From contig CP089450.1 in the NCBI GenBank assembly GCA_026636295.1, forward strand, positions 682,001-746,000: a stretch of 64,000 bases of DNA, given 5' to 3'. Made by a program: the position numbers and the translations under genes. The notes under the pieces were generated by a model that worked only from the letters and a program-made list of their open reading frames with translations, ran no database searches and was not told where the DNA came from. The stretch comes from Medakamo hakoo (Eukaryota; Chlorophyta; Trebouxiophyceae; Coccomyxaceae). Below, piece after piece: positions 20,321 to 30,652 of the stretch (position 1 is its first letter; every line of letters starts with the position of its first letter).

Positions 20321-23300
20321 ATGAGCTATCGTGACGATGAACACTTCTACGGCGATGACGCCGGCTACGACGACGACGCCCGCGCCGAGGAGCTGGAGGC
20401 GGCGGCCGCATTGGCAGCCGAAGACGAAGAAGAAGACGACGACGACGGCTTTGACGAGGGCGCGGACGGGTTCGACGACGACGAAGATGAAGAAGACACT
20501 CCTTATGACAGCGGCCTGGACGAAGCGGCGTTGTTAGCCGGCGTGGCGCGGCCCGGCGGCGGCCGCATGCGTGCGGCGACCATGGCCGCTGGCGCCGCGA
20601 CCCAGCCGCCCGACCTGTTTGCCGACGGCGCGGCAGCCGCCGCCCGCGTCGACGCCATCGAAGCCTTGCCGCCTGGGAGGCGCGGCGCGCCGGCCGACGC
20701 GCCGTACCTGGCTTTCACGGCCAAGCAAACGCCACGGCGGCGGCCGGCGCCGGCCGACGGCGGGCCCGGCCCATCCACCTCGGCCCAGCCTCCGCCGCAG
20801 CCGCCTCGCAAGCGCACGCGCGCCGCCGCGGCCGCCGCGCCCACAGACGTGTTTGGCGCCACCGCCGACGACATCTTCAACTCCGACCTGCTGGCCGGCC
20901 CCGCCCCCGGCGCCCGCCGCCGGGCGCGCATGCGCGAAAAGCGGGCGACGGGCCGCGCCGCACGCGGCGCGCGCGCCAAGCTCCCGCCCGCCCAGGCCCG
21001 GGCCCGCGTCGCGGACGCGCACATGGCCATCGTCGCCGGCGATTTCGGCAAAGCGACGGCCCTGTTGAAGGACGCCGTCCGCCTGGCGCCCAACTGGCAC
21101 GAGCCGTACGAGACGCTGGGCAACGTGGCGCTCCAGGCCGGCGACTCGGTGCGCGCGATGAACTACCTCTTCATCGCCGCCCACCTGCACAAGGGCCGCC
21201 CGCCGGGGCAGGTGCGGGCGGCCGCCAGGGCGGCGGCCGCACGCCGCGCCGCCCGCCGGGCCAAGGAGCGCGAAGCCGGCATCGGGGGCGACGACGAGAC
21301 GGACGACGAGGAGGACGGCGACGACAGCGGCGGGGGGGCTGGCCTGGGACCTGGCGGCTCGTCCTCCGACGACGGCGGCGGCGGCGCCGGCCACCCGGGC
21401 GACGACGACGACCCGGTCGCCGCCTCCTGGCGGCGCCTGGCCAAAATGTCCGCCGACCACGGCATGCTCCGCCAAGCCATCTACTGCCTGACCAAGCTGC
21501 TCGCCCGGCGGCGCGACGACGAGGACGCCGCGTGGGACCGGGCCGTCATGTACGCCCAGGTGGGCGAGCACCGGGCGGCGTTGCGGGGGTTTGCGCGGCT
21601 GGCGCGGTCCCGCCCGGGGGACGGAGACGTCATCAAGTGGGTGGCCCGCATGCACCACGCCCTGCGGGACGGCCCCGCCGCGGCCGCGGCGCTGGAAGAG
21701 TTCCTGGCCGCGCACCCGGCCTCCGTCGACCTGACGCACCTCAACATGTTGGCGGAGCTGCGCCTGGCGGCGGGGGACGCGGCGGGCACGGCCGCCCTCG
21801 TCGCCCGGGCGCGCCGCATGGTGGCGGAAGCCGCGGCGGCGGAGGGCGAGCCGTACGGCGAGGACGAGGAGCCGGCGCTGCCGCCGGACCTGGAGGTGAA
21901 AGCGGCCGCGGCCGACGCGGCGCTCGGCGACGGCGCGGCCGCCCGGGCCCGCCTGGTGCGGACTGTGTTGGGCGAGCAGCCAGGCTCTGGGCCCGCCGCG
22001 CCCGACCTGCTGGAAGCGGCGGGCGAGCTGCTGCTGCAGGTCGGCGCGGCGGGCGACGCGGTGGTCGCTTTCCAGCGCGCGCTCGGCGCCGGTGGCGCGA
22101 CGCCGCCGCCGCACGCGCTGTGGGAGCGCCTGTCGTCCGCGGCGCGGGCGGCCGGCGGGCCGGACGCTGAAGCCGCGGCGCTGCGTGGCGTGCTCGCCGA
22201 AGAGGGCGCGTCGCCTGACACGCACGCGGAAGCGGCGTTGCGGCTGGCCGAGGCGGCCGTGCGGCGGGGCGACCTGGCGGCCGCGCGGCGCGTGCTGGGC
22301 CGGGCGGCGGGTGAGGGAGGAGGAGACGGCGACGAGAGCGGCGACGAGAGCGGCGACGACGATGACGCCACCGTCGCCGCCGCGGCCGCCCTCGCCGCCC
22401 CCGCTGGCTCAGCCGCCGACCGGGCCGCCCGTCGGGTGGACTTGCTGCTCGACCTGGGCGAGGCGGACGCGTTTCTGGAGGCGGCGGCCCCGGCGGCCGT
22501 CGCCGCGCTCGACCTCGCCGACGCGGCGGCCGAGCTGCGCACGCGCCTGGCGCCGGACGTGCGCAAAGCCCTCGCCCGGCGGGCGCGCGGTGGCGGCGGT
22601 GGTGGTCCGGCCTCTGGTCCGACCGCCCCGCCGCCGCCTGTGGCGGCCGCGGCCATCCTGCCCGCGGCCGAAGCGGCGGCCGCAGCGGCCGCGGCCGCCG
22701 CGCGCGCGGCGACCGACGTGGGCGAAGCCGCCGCCGTCTTCAAAGGCTTCGAGGCGCGGGACCGGCGCCGGGCGCACGTGCGCACAGCAGACGAGGCGGC
22801 GGCCGTCCTGGACGCTGCGGCAGCGGTGGGCGGCGAGGAGGAAGCGGCGGCGGCGGCCGCGGCGGCGGCGGCGGCGGCGGCGGCCAAGGGCGCGCCGCTC
22901 GACGGCGCGGGCTTCCGCACGGCCGCGCGCGTCGCGCGCGCGCTGCTCGCCCGCGCCGCGTCCACCGGCGGGCCGGGCGCCCGCGACCAGGCGGCCCAGG
23001 CAGCTGACTTAGTCGCCCGCCTGGGCCGGTACGTGCGCAAGCCGCGTGGGCGGGCGGTGGCGGCTGTCGCGGCGGCGGCGACGGCCGAAGGTGGCGGCGG
23101 CGGCGGTGCGCCGCCAGGGCCGGTCGGCGGGGGCTGGGACGCCGCGTCGACCGACGCCCTCTCTCTGCTCCAGGCCGACGCGTCGCTGCTGGACCCCGCC
23201 GGCGCCGAACCCGCCCGGGCCGTGTCCATCCTGCGGGATGTGTGCGCCCGCCGCCCGGCCGACAACGCGGCCTGGAACGCGTACGCCCGGGCCGCGACGG

Positions 23301-23917
23301 CGGCCGGCGCGGCGCGCGGCGGCGCGCGCTGGCTGGCCGCCGTGTGCGAGGGCGAGGCAGGGGGCGGCGGCGACGCCGACAGCGACGCCGACGACGACGA
23401 GGACGAGGAAGAGGGAGGGGACGGCGGCGACGACCCAGGGTCCGTCAAGCTGCCTCCCTTGGTGCTGCTGGGCGCCGCCCGGGCGTGCGGCGGCGACCCG
23501 GCCCGCGGCGCGGCGGACTTGGCTGCCGCGCGCGCGGCCGCGCCGGGCGAGCCGCTCCCCGCGCTCGCGCTCGCCGTCGCGCTCGCGGCCCTCGCCGCCA
23601 CGCCCGACGCCCGGCGGTCCCGCGCCGCCGCCGCGTCCCTGGCCCACGCCGCCGACTACGCCCGCCTGCGCGGCCACCCGGCGGAAGCGGCGTACAACAC
23701 CGGCCGGCTGGCGCACGGGCTGGGGCTGCCGGCGCACGCGGCCGCCTGGTACGGGCGGGCGCTGGCGGGGGGCGAGCGCTCCACCCCTCGCGGCGCGCAC
23801 GCGGGCGCGAGCGTCGCGAGGGAGGCCGCCCACAATTTAGCGCTGCTGTTGAAGGGTGGCGGCGGGACGGGCGACGCCCTGGCCCGGCGCGTGCTGCGGC
23901 GGTACGCGACGTTTTGA
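20321..23917 (+). CDS. GTF3C3: TFIIIC TPR subunit (GTF3C3 / Sfc4 / tau131-like)
   Basis: Single exon, 1198 residues. The acidic N-terminus (DDEHFYGDDAGYDDDAR) and the following Asp/Glu blocks are typical of the family. The first TPR group includes ARVADAHMAIVAGDFGKATA, EPYETLGNVALQAGDSVRAM and the family-like NYLFIAAHLHKG. After an acidic insert a second TPR group begins at SWRRLAKMSADHGMLRQAIY (about residue 370). The C-terminal TPRs include AAYNTGRLAHGLGLPAHAAA. In TFIIIC this subunit recruits TFIIIB to tRNA genes. Very long Ala-rich coiled stretches (about residues 790-880) inflate the length. It lacks introns, unlike most neighbours, and converges with the CLC gene (75 bases). Confidence 0.82.
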   Translation: MSYRDDEHFYGDDAGYDDDARAEELEAAAALAAEDEEEDDDDGFDEGADGFDDDEDEEDTPYDSGLDEAALLAGVARPGGGRMRAATMAAGAATQPPDLFADGAAAAARVDAIEALPPGRRGAPADAPYLAFTAKQTPRRRPAPADGGPGPSTSAQPPPQPPRKRTRAAAAAAPTDVFGATADDIFNSDLLAGPAPGARRRARMREKRATGRAARGARAKLPPAQARARVADAHMAIVAGDFGKATALLKDAVRLAPNWHEPYETLGNVALQAGDSVRAMNYLFIAAHLHKGRPPGQVRAAARAAAARRAARRAKEREAGIGGDDETDDEEDGDDSGGGAGLGPGGSSSDDGGGGAGHPGDDDDPVAASWRRLAKMSADHGMLRQAIYCLTKLLARRRDDEDAAWDRAVMYAQVGEHRAALRGFARLARSRPGDGDVIKWVARMHHALRDGPAAAAALEEFLAAHPASVDLTHLNMLAELRLAAGDAAGTAALVARARRMVAEAAAAEGEPYGEDEEPALPPDLEVKAAAADAALGDGAAARARLVRTVLGEQPGSGPAAPDLLEAAGELLLQVGAAGDAVVAFQRALGAGGATPPPHALWERLSSAARAAGGPDAEAAALRGVLAEEGASPDTHAEAALRLAEAAVRRGDLAAARRVLGRAAGEGGGDGDESGDESGDDDDATVAAAAALAAPAGSAADRAARRVDLLLDLGEADAFLEAAAPAAVAALDLADAAAELRTRLAPDVRKALARRARGGGGGGPASGPTAPPPPVAAAAILPAAEAAAAAAAAAARAATDVGEAAAVFKGFEARDRRRAHVRTADEAAAVLDAAAAVGGEEEAAAAAAAAAAAAAAKGAPLDGAGFRTAARVARALLARAASTGGPGARDQAAQAADLVARLGRYVRKPRGRAVAAVAAAATAEGGGGGGAPPGPVGGGWDAASTDALSLLQADASLLDPAGAEPARAVSILRDVCARRPADNAAWNAYARAATAAGAARGGARWLAAVCEGEAGGGGDADSDADDDEDEEEGGDGGDDPGSVKLPPLVLLGAARACGGDPARGAADLAAARAAAPGEPLPALALAVALAALAATPDARRSRAAAASLAHAADYARLRGHPAEAAYNTGRLAHGLGLPAHAAAWYGRALAGGERSTPRGAHAGASVAREAAHNLALLLKGGGGTGDALARRVLRRYATF

Positions 23918-23992
23918 TTTGAGAGGGCTGCAAAAAACAACAACAGTTTTTTCCATGCGAGAGGGTCACACACGCACGCACACAAAAAGGCG

Positions 23993-26900
23993 CTACACCG
24001 CGCCCTCTGGCCCTTCCGACCCGCCGCGCCCGGCGGCCAGGCCAAACCGGCCCGACAGCGACGCGATGCGCCGCATGAACGTGCCGCCCGCGCCCGGGCT
24101 GGCTTGGCGCCCGGCGCCCGGCTGGGCAGAGCCGCCACCACCCCCGCCCCGCCACCTCAGCCTCGCCGGCGCTTCGCTGGGCACGTGCAGGCCGCCCGGC
24201 GGCGGCGCGGCCGGCGGGGCCTGCTGCCGGGCCCGGCGCCAGGGGCCCGCCCCCGCCGCCGCGTCCAGGTCCTTGCGCGTGATGATGCCCCGCACGCCGC
24301 CGCGCGCGTCGCAGACCGTCAGGTGGCGCAGGCCGAGCGCCACGAAGAGCGCGTGCGCGCGCTCGGCGGGCGCGTCCGGGCGGACGGTCAGCGGCGCCCG
24401 GTCCATGTGCGGGCGGAGGTCCAGGAAGAGCTCGGCGCCGGACCCGGACGCGGCGGCTGAGGCGGCCGCGGCGACGCGCGTGCGCGCGCGCGCCAGGGCG
24501 GCGGCCAGCGCGGCGTCCGGGCGGCGGCCCGCGCGCACCGCCCCGCGCATGGCCGCCTCCAGGTCGCGCAGCGGCGGCGCGTCCGCTTCTTCGGGCGGCA
24601 GCGGCCGGCCGGCGCCGTCGCAAAACGCGCCGCCCGCCAACAGCACCAACAGCTGGGAGCGGAGCACCAGGCCGACGAGCGGTCCGGGGCGGGAGGCGAC
24701 GCCGGCGCGCTCCCCCGCCGCGACCGGGTCGTCTTCCAGCGCCGTGGCGGTGCCGTACCCGTCCTCCGGACCGTCGTCGCCCTCGTCCGCCGACAGGGCG
24801 GCGTCCGTCGAGTCGCCGGGCGGGACGGGCGGGAGGTGTGGGGCGGACGACGACGAGCCGCCCGCCGCGCCGCCGCGCAGGCCGCCGCCGCCCGCACCGT
24901 CGGCCGGCCCCCCGCCGCCGTCGTCGTCGCCAGCGCTCGACCCGGCGACGACGGGGAAGCCGTTGTGGCCCGACCGTGTCAGGACGTCGACGACGTACGC
25001 GGCGGACTCGACTTGGCGGAACGCCCAGACGGCGCGCGCGCCGACCGACCCGGCCGTGCGCTGAAACAGGGCGGGCGGGGGCGTGGGCCGCAGGAACACG
25101 ACCCGGCCGTCAGCGTCCAGGTCGCTCTCGTACACGCCGCCCGGGTGCAGGCGTTCCCCCACGAAATTGGAGACGACGGCCGCCAGCAGGATGCCCAGCA
25201 GAAACTTGACGGACTGGGTGCCTTCGACGACGAGGACGACGAGCGAGAGGGAGGACCGGAAGACGCCGCCCAGGACGGCCGTGCCGGCGACCATGGCGAA
25301 CAGGCCCGGCTGCAGGCCCCAGGCGGGCAGGGCGCGCATGGCCAGGACGCCGACCACGCCGCCGAACGAGCCGCCGACGACGAGGGCGGGCATGAACAGG
25401 CCGCCCGGGACGAGGAGGGAGGAGGAGAGCGTCATCGCGCCCAGGTAGGCCGGGCAGAGGACGGCCATGGAGCGCAGCGTGAAGTAGCAGCCCTCGCCCC
25501 GGCACACGCCCGCTTCGGGCGTGAGCCGGCCCAGGGAAAACAGGTGGGAGATGGACGCGGTCGGCGCGGAGAAGAACAGGGACGCCAGGTCGTTGTAGTA
25601 GGGGGCGGGACAGGTGAGCTGGACGCCGTACCGCGTGTCGTGCCAGGCGGGGACGTCGAGGCACGTGCCGAGCGACGCGGACAGGCCAAACATGGCAAGG
25701 ACGACGGCCGCCGCGACGGCCGCGGCTTCCGCGGCGCGGGCCGCGGCGGAGGCGGGGGGCCGGCCGGTGCGGGCGGCCGCGCGGCGGGCCGCGAGCGCGG
25801 CGTGGCCGTGGTTGAACGCGGCGCCGAGGCAGCCGCCGCCCGCCGCGACGGCCGCGAGCAGCGGCAGCTGGTGCAGCCAGTCCCACGCGTCCAGGCCCGC
25901 GACGCCGTGAAAAGGCAGGACGCCGGACGCCCAGCGCGGGAAGAGCTGGGTCTGGGTGAAGACGGCCGCGGCGGCGGCGGTCAGGCACCGCCACGCGACC
26001 TTGCGCGTCCAAAACGTGCACGCCTCCTCCAAGCAGAACAGCACGCCGCCGATGGGCGCGCCGAAGGCGGCGGCGATGCCGGCGGCGGCACCCGCGGACA
26101 CAAACTCCCGGCGGTCGGCGTCCGTGTACAGCAGGCGGGACGGGGGTGGCGGCGGCCGCGGCCGCGGCGGCCGGCCGCCGCCCTCCCCGCCATCCAACAG
26201 CGGCGCGGCCAGGGGCGGCGGCGGCGCGCCCCGGCCGCGGCCGGCCAGGCCGGCGCGCGCCCGCGCCACGCTCCGCCCCACCACGTCCCACGCCCGGCCC
26301 GCGGACACAGCCGCCACGTGCGCGACCGCAGACCCCAGGTGCACGAGCGGCGCTTCCACGCCCAGCGCCATGTTGGCCGCGGCGGAGCAGGCCGTGCCCG
26401 CCCACTTCACGCACAGCGTGCGGCCGGACAGCAGCCCCGGCACGGCGTTGCCATTCAGGAAAGCCATGACCAGGGAGACGCCCGACCCGGCGGCCAGGGG
26501 GGCGGCGCCCAGGACCAGGGCCGTCGCGACGGCGGCCAGCCCGGCGGACCAGGCCGCGTGGAAGAGCGCGCCGCACAGGAGGGCCGCGCCGGACGACAGC
26601 CGGGGCGCGCGCCCACCGGGCCCGCCCGCCCCCGCGGCCACAATGCGGCGCACGACCTCGTTCTTCCAGTTGAGCGCGAGCTCGGTCGTGCCGGCCAGGG
26701 CGACGGCCAGGGTGCCGACGGACACGCCGACGGACAGCGTGACGACAAATTTGACGGCGGACGAGGCGCGCAGGAAGGGCGGGCGGTGCGGCGGTGGGGG
26801 CGGGGCGCGGGTGGACGAGCCAGGCGCGGCGCGGCGGGAGGACGACGGCGTCGTCGTGCCCGGCTGCTGCCCCTGGCGGGCCGTGAAGCTCAGGTCGCGG

Positions 26901-27310
26901 CGGGCGGCCGGCACGGCCGCGGCGCCCCCGCCGTCCTCGCCCGCCTTGGCGCCACCGCCGCCACCACCGCCCGGCGCCGCCGCCGGCGCCGCGCCTTTGT
27001 ACACCTCCACCAGGTCCATGGACTCCGCGGGCGCGTCCAGGCCCGCGCCGCGGCCGCCGTCCGCCCCGCTCATCAGAGCGGCCGCGGCCTCGGCCGCGGC
27101 CGCGGCTTCCGTCCCCGGCGTGGACGAGCGCCGGCGGCGGCGGCGGCCGGGCCAGGCGGCGCCGCTGGCGCGGTCTCCGCCAGGGCCGCTGCCCCCGCGG
27201 TCGCGCGCGTGGGAGCTCGTGTACACGTCGTGGTAGTCCAGGCTTTCAGGCCCGTCGCCGCCGTCGGCGTCGGCGGGTAGGGCGACGGGCCAGGGCAGGG
27301 AGTCGGGCAT
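23993..27310 (-). CDS. CLC-family chloride channel/antiporter with CBS domains
   Basis: Single exon, 1105 residues. The ATG at 27310 (MPDSLPWPVALP) is the first real methionine; the open frame upstream has only GTG. About 200 hydrophilic residues precede the CLC core. Core motifs: GSGVSLVMAFLNGNAVPG (first filter loop, usually GSGIPE), GVEAPLVHLGSAVAH (usually GKEGP...H), FGAPIGGVLFCLEEACTFW (proton-glutamate region) and VPGGLFMPALVVGGSFG (GxFxP). Two CBS domains follow (VVDVLTRSGHNGFPVVAGSS and PAERAHALFVALGLRHLTVC), separated by a low-complexity insert. The gating Glu and the inner Glu are both present, which fits an anion/proton exchanger of an internal membrane, probably CLC-6/7-like. The substrate is not resolved. 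Confidence 0.9.
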   Translation of the reverse strand: MPDSLPWPVALPADADGGDGPESLDYHDVYTSSHARDRGGSGPGGDRASGAAWPGRRRRRRSSTPGTEAAAAAEAAAALMSGADGGRGAGLDAPAESMDLVEVYKGAAPAAAPGGGGGGGAKAGEDGGGAAAVPAARRDLSFTARQGQQPGTTTPSSSRRAAPGSSTRAPPPPPHRPPFLRASSAVKFVVTLSVGVSVGTLAVALAGTTELALNWKNEVVRRIVAAGAGGPGGRAPRLSSGAALLCGALFHAAWSAGLAAVATALVLGAAPLAAGSGVSLVMAFLNGNAVPGLLSGRTLCVKWAGTACSAAANMALGVEAPLVHLGSAVAHVAAVSAGRAWDVVGRSVARARAGLAGRGRGAPPPPLAAPLLDGGEGGGRPPRPRPPPPPSRLLYTDADRREFVSAGAAAGIAAAFGAPIGGVLFCLEEACTFWTRKVAWRCLTAAAAAVFTQTQLFPRWASGVLPFHGVAGLDAWDWLHQLPLLAAVAAGGGCLGAAFNHGHAALAARRAAARTGRPPASAAARAAEAAAVAAAVVLAMFGLSASLGTCLDVPAWHDTRYGVQLTCPAPYYNDLASLFFSAPTASISHLFSLGRLTPEAGVCRGEGCYFTLRSMAVLCPAYLGAMTLSSSLLVPGGLFMPALVVGGSFGGVVGVLAMRALPAWGLQPGLFAMVAGTAVLGGVFRSSLSLVVLVVEGTQSVKFLLGILLAAVVSNFVGERLHPGGVYESDLDADGRVVFLRPTPPPALFQRTAGSVGARAVWAFRQVESAAYVVDVLTRSGHNGFPVVAGSSAGDDDGGGGPADGAGGGGLRGGAAGGSSSSAPHLPPVPPGDSTDAALSADEGDDGPEDGYGTATALEDDPVAAGERAGVASRPGPLVGLVLRSQLLVLLAGGAFCDGAGRPLPPEEADAPPLRDLEAAMRGAVRAGRRPDAALAAALARARTRVAAAASAAASGSGAELFLDLRPHMDRAPLTVRPDAPAERAHALFVALGLRHLTVCDARGGVRGIITRKDLDAAAGAGPWRRARQQAPPAAPPPGGLHVPSEAPARLRWRGGGGGGSAQPGAGRQASPGAGGTFMRRIASLSGRFGLAAGRGGSEGPEGAV

Positions 27311-27703
27311 GGGGTGGGCGCCCGGCGGCCCGGGATGATGGAAGGGCGGGGGTGTGGGTGGGGAAGGGAGGAAGGTCGCGAGCGAGTCCCCCGGCACGTG
27401 CGCGAAAGAATGTGTCGGGGCTCTCCTCTCTTATGACTTGCGGCCGCGCGGAGGCTGGCGCGTTTCGTGGCAACCCGCGCCGTGTCGAGCGGGTGCACGA
27501 AGGCCTGGGTAAGCCCGGTGGCGGTGGCCGGACCGCCCGGCTGCCGGGAGCGCACTGCGCGCCCCGAGAGCGGAGGAGAGGGAACGTTTGTGCCGAGTGA
27601 GAGAAACGCCGGGCCGTGCCCTCACTTGTTTTTTTTCCACGCGACGGGTGCCTCTCTCCCATCGCCGCGCGTTTTTTTTTCCTGCCTTCACCTCGCATCG
27701 CTC
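27311..27703. promoter_or_regulatory. Divergent promoter, CLC / oligopeptidase B
   Basis: 393 bases between start codons. It contains T-runs at about 27629-27636 and 27672-27680 just before the peptidase ATG. No coding potential supported by homology was seen. Confidence 0.4.
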
Positions 27704-30462
27704 ATGTCCGCCAGCCGCACGGGCGCGGTCGCCGCGTGCGCAGCGGGCCTGGGACTGGCGGCTGGAGTCGCCCTGAGCCGGTGCGTTGGGAGGACGCAGG
27801 AACAGCCACCCACACGCCGCGCCGCGCGCGCCCCCTCGGTCGGGAGGGGCACCCTCTCAACCAAACCTGCCTCTTCGCCGCCCCCCAAACCCCGACAGGT
27901 CGTTCGCCACCCGGGCCACCCGCCGGGCCCTGGCCTCCAACGCCGCCGTCCTGTCGCCCTCTGATGCGGCTCTGGCTGCGGCGCTGGCCAACGACCCGCG
28001 CACGCGCCACCTGGTCGCGGGCTGGCCGCGGGCGGGTGTCCGCGACGCCCAGAAGCGCGCTCTCATGGCCCGCGTCCGGGCCGCCATCGGCGCGGCCGTC
28101 GGGCCGGGCGGTGGTGGCGGCGGGCCGACGGCCTCGCCATCCTCCAGCGCGCCTCTGGAAGCCGCGCGCCTGGCCGTCCTTGACCCGCCCGCCCCACCCG
28201 CCGAAGCCACGCTCGCGGCCCCGCCGCCCGGTTCCGGCGCGGACCCCCGCCCGGACCCGTACGCCTGGATGCGGGACGACGCCCGCAAATCCTCGCGCGT
28301 CCTGGCGCACCTGGCGTCCGAAAACGCGTACACGGAAGCCGCCATGGCCGACGCCGCGCCGCTCGTCGACGCGCTGGCGGCCGAGATGCGGGCGGCCATC
28401 CAGGAGGCCGACGAGTCCGCCCCCCTGCGCAAGGGCGGGTGGTGGTACTACTGGCGCACGGAGGACGGCAAGCAGTACCGGGTGTCGTGCCGCAAGCGGG
28501 CGGCGGCGGACGAAGGCCCGGTGACCGAGGCGTCCGTCCCGCCGCCCGGCGCCAAGGAAGAAGTCGTCCTGGACGAAAACGCCGAGGCGGCCGGCCACGA
28601 CTTTTACATGACGGCAGGGTCGACCGTCTCGCCCGACGGCGCCCTGCTCGCCTGGGGCGTCGACACGACGGGCGACGAGCAGTACACGCTGCGCGTCCGC
28701 AACCTGGCCACCGGCGCGGACGTGTTGGCGCGGCCCATCCCCCACACGGCCGGCAACTACGCCTTCTCCGCCGACGGGTCGACGCTCTTCTACACGACCA
28801 AGGACGCGCTGGACCGCCCGTTCAAAGTGTGGCGCCACGTCATCGGCGACGACCCGGCCCGGGACGTGTGCGTGTGGCACGAGGAGGACGAAGCGTTTTA
28901 CGTGCACGTGGGCCGGACGCGGGACGATTCCACGCTGCTCATCTCGTCCGAGTCGGCCCTGACGACGGAGGTGGCGGTCCTGGACGCGGCCGACCCGCAC
29001 GGCGAGTGGACCGTCGCTTTCCCCCGCCGCCACGACGTCCAGTACGACGTCGGCGCGCGCGCGGGCCAGCTGGTCTACCTGGTCCGCGACGCGGGCCGTC
29101 CCAACTCGGAGCTGGTGGCGGGCCCGGCCGGCGACCCGCTCGGCCCCGGCGCGCGCGTCCTCGTCCCGCACTCGCCGGCCGAGAAGATCGAGGACTTTGT
29201 GCTGGGCGCCGGCTTCATCGCCGTCTTCAAGCGCGTCGACGGCCTGTCGCAGTGCTTCGTGCACAAGCTCGCCCCGGGCGCGCCGGCGACCGGCCACCTG
29301 AAGAAGGGCGCGCGCGTCGGGTTTGGCGACCCGACGTATGAGCTGGGCGCGGGCGCCCAGGGCGACTGGGCGTCGCCCGTCCTGCGCCTGGCGTACTCGT
29401 CCCTGACGACGCCGGCGTCCACCATCGATCTGGACACGGCCACCGGGCGCAAGGCGACCAAGCGCGTCGCGCCCGTCCTGGGCGGCTTCGACCCGGCGCA
29501 CTACACGTCCGAACGCCTGTGGGCGACGTCCGCCGACGGCGCGCGCGTCCCCGTCTCGCTCGTCTACCGCACCGACTTGCGCACGCCGGGCGAGCCGCAG
29601 CCCCTGCTCCTGAACGCGTACGGCGCGTACGAGATCTGCTCCGACGCGGCGTTCGGCTACACCCAAAATCGGCTGCCCCTGCTGGACCGCGGCTTCGTCT
29701 TCGCCATCGCGCACGCGCGCGGCGGCGGCGAGCTGGGCCGCGCCTGGTACGAGGCCGGCAAGTTTGAGCACAAGGCCAACACGTTCAAGGACGTCGTCGC
29801 GGTCGGCCGGTTCCTGGTCAGCGCCGGCTTCACGGACCCGGCGCTGCTGTGCTTGGAGGGCCGGTCGGCGGGCGGGCTGATGGTGGGCGCGACGCTCAAC
29901 CTCGCGCCCGACCTGTTCCGCGCCGCCGTCGCGGGCGTGCCCTTTGTGGACGTCCTGTCCACCATGGCGGACGACTCCCTGCCGCTGACCGTCATCGAGA
30001 AGGAGGAGTGGGGCGACCCGGCCGGGCCAGGTGAGGGAGGGAGGGTGGGTGGGGAGGGTGGCGGGGTGGCGGGAGACGAGGCACGCGGCCACACACACAC
30101 CCCTCACCCGCTCCCCTCCCCACCACACACACACACCGCCAGCCTACGCCTGGATGGCGGCGTACTCGCCCATCGACAACATCGTCCCCAAAGGCCCGTA
30201 CCCCTCCATCCTGGCGACTGCCGGCCTGCACGACCCGCGCGTGGGGTACTGGGAGCCGGCCAAGTGGGTCGCGACGCTGCGCGCGACGGGCGCGCCGCGC
30301 GGGCCCGTCCTGCTGAAAGTCGACACGGGCGCCGGCCACTTCTCGAAGAGCGGGCGGTTTGACGTGCTGAAAGAAAAGGCGTTTGAGCACGCGTTCCTGC
30401 TCAAGGCGGTGGGCATGCTGGGCGCGGCGAAGAAAGAGGGTGGCGGCGCCGCGAGCGCGTGA
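27704..30462 (+). CDS. Oligopeptidase B-type serine peptidase (S9A)
   Basis: Exons 27704-27780, 27899-30030 and 30143-30462 encode 842 residues. A hydrophobic N-terminus (TGAVAACAAGLGLAAGVAL) suggests a membrane anchor or organelle leader. The S9 beta-propeller follows (DPYAWMRDDARKSSRVLAHL and onward). The catalytic Ser lies in LEGRSAGGLMVGATLN (near residue 681), and the His in TGAGHFSKSGRFD (near residue 800), both as in oligopeptidase B. The GRSAGG form separates it from prolyl oligopeptidase (GGSNGG). The family cleaves short peptides after Lys or Arg. The junction of exons 2 and 3 restores AYAWMAAYSPIDNI. Its 3' UTR runs to a perfect palindrome beside the duplicated block. Confidence 0.9.
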
Positions 30463-30630
30463 GAAAGAGAGCGAGGGATGGAGAGAGAGCGAGGGATGTG
30501 TTAATTCTTCCTTTTCATGTTTCTATTTACTGGAGTTCAGGGGGGTTGGAGCGGGCGGGCAAGGCCAGGGCGGGCGTGGTCGAGCCAATGCGCGCTATTT
30601 CGGGTACAGACTGGAGGCCTGGGAGGAGGG

Positions 30631-30652
30631 TTTTCCATCCGCGGATGGAAAA
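30631..30652. repeat. 22-base perfect palindrome next to duplicated block
   Basis: The half-site TTTTCCATCCG is followed by its exact complement. It lies 169 bases after the oligopeptidase B stop and 9 bases before the left edge of duplicated block copy A. Nothing similar lies beside copy B. It could be a transcription-end hairpin or a recombination-prone site. Confidence 0.8.

Noticed and set aside
21230-23420. Acidic and poly-Ala stretches in the TFIIIC gene as introns
   Set aside because: They stay in frame and lack good donor/acceptor pairs; long Ala and Asp/Glu inserts occur in most proteins of this window.
24836-27280. An 814-codon plus-strand open frame
   Set aside because: It is the antisense shadow of the CLC gene and its translation resembles no protein family.
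27310-27397. Longer N-terminus for the CLC protein
   Set aside because: The upstream in-frame codon is GTG, not ATG; the first true methionine is at 27310.
27702-30134. An 810-codon minus-strand open frame
   Set aside because: It is antisense to oligopeptidase B, whose active-site motifs fix the coding strand.
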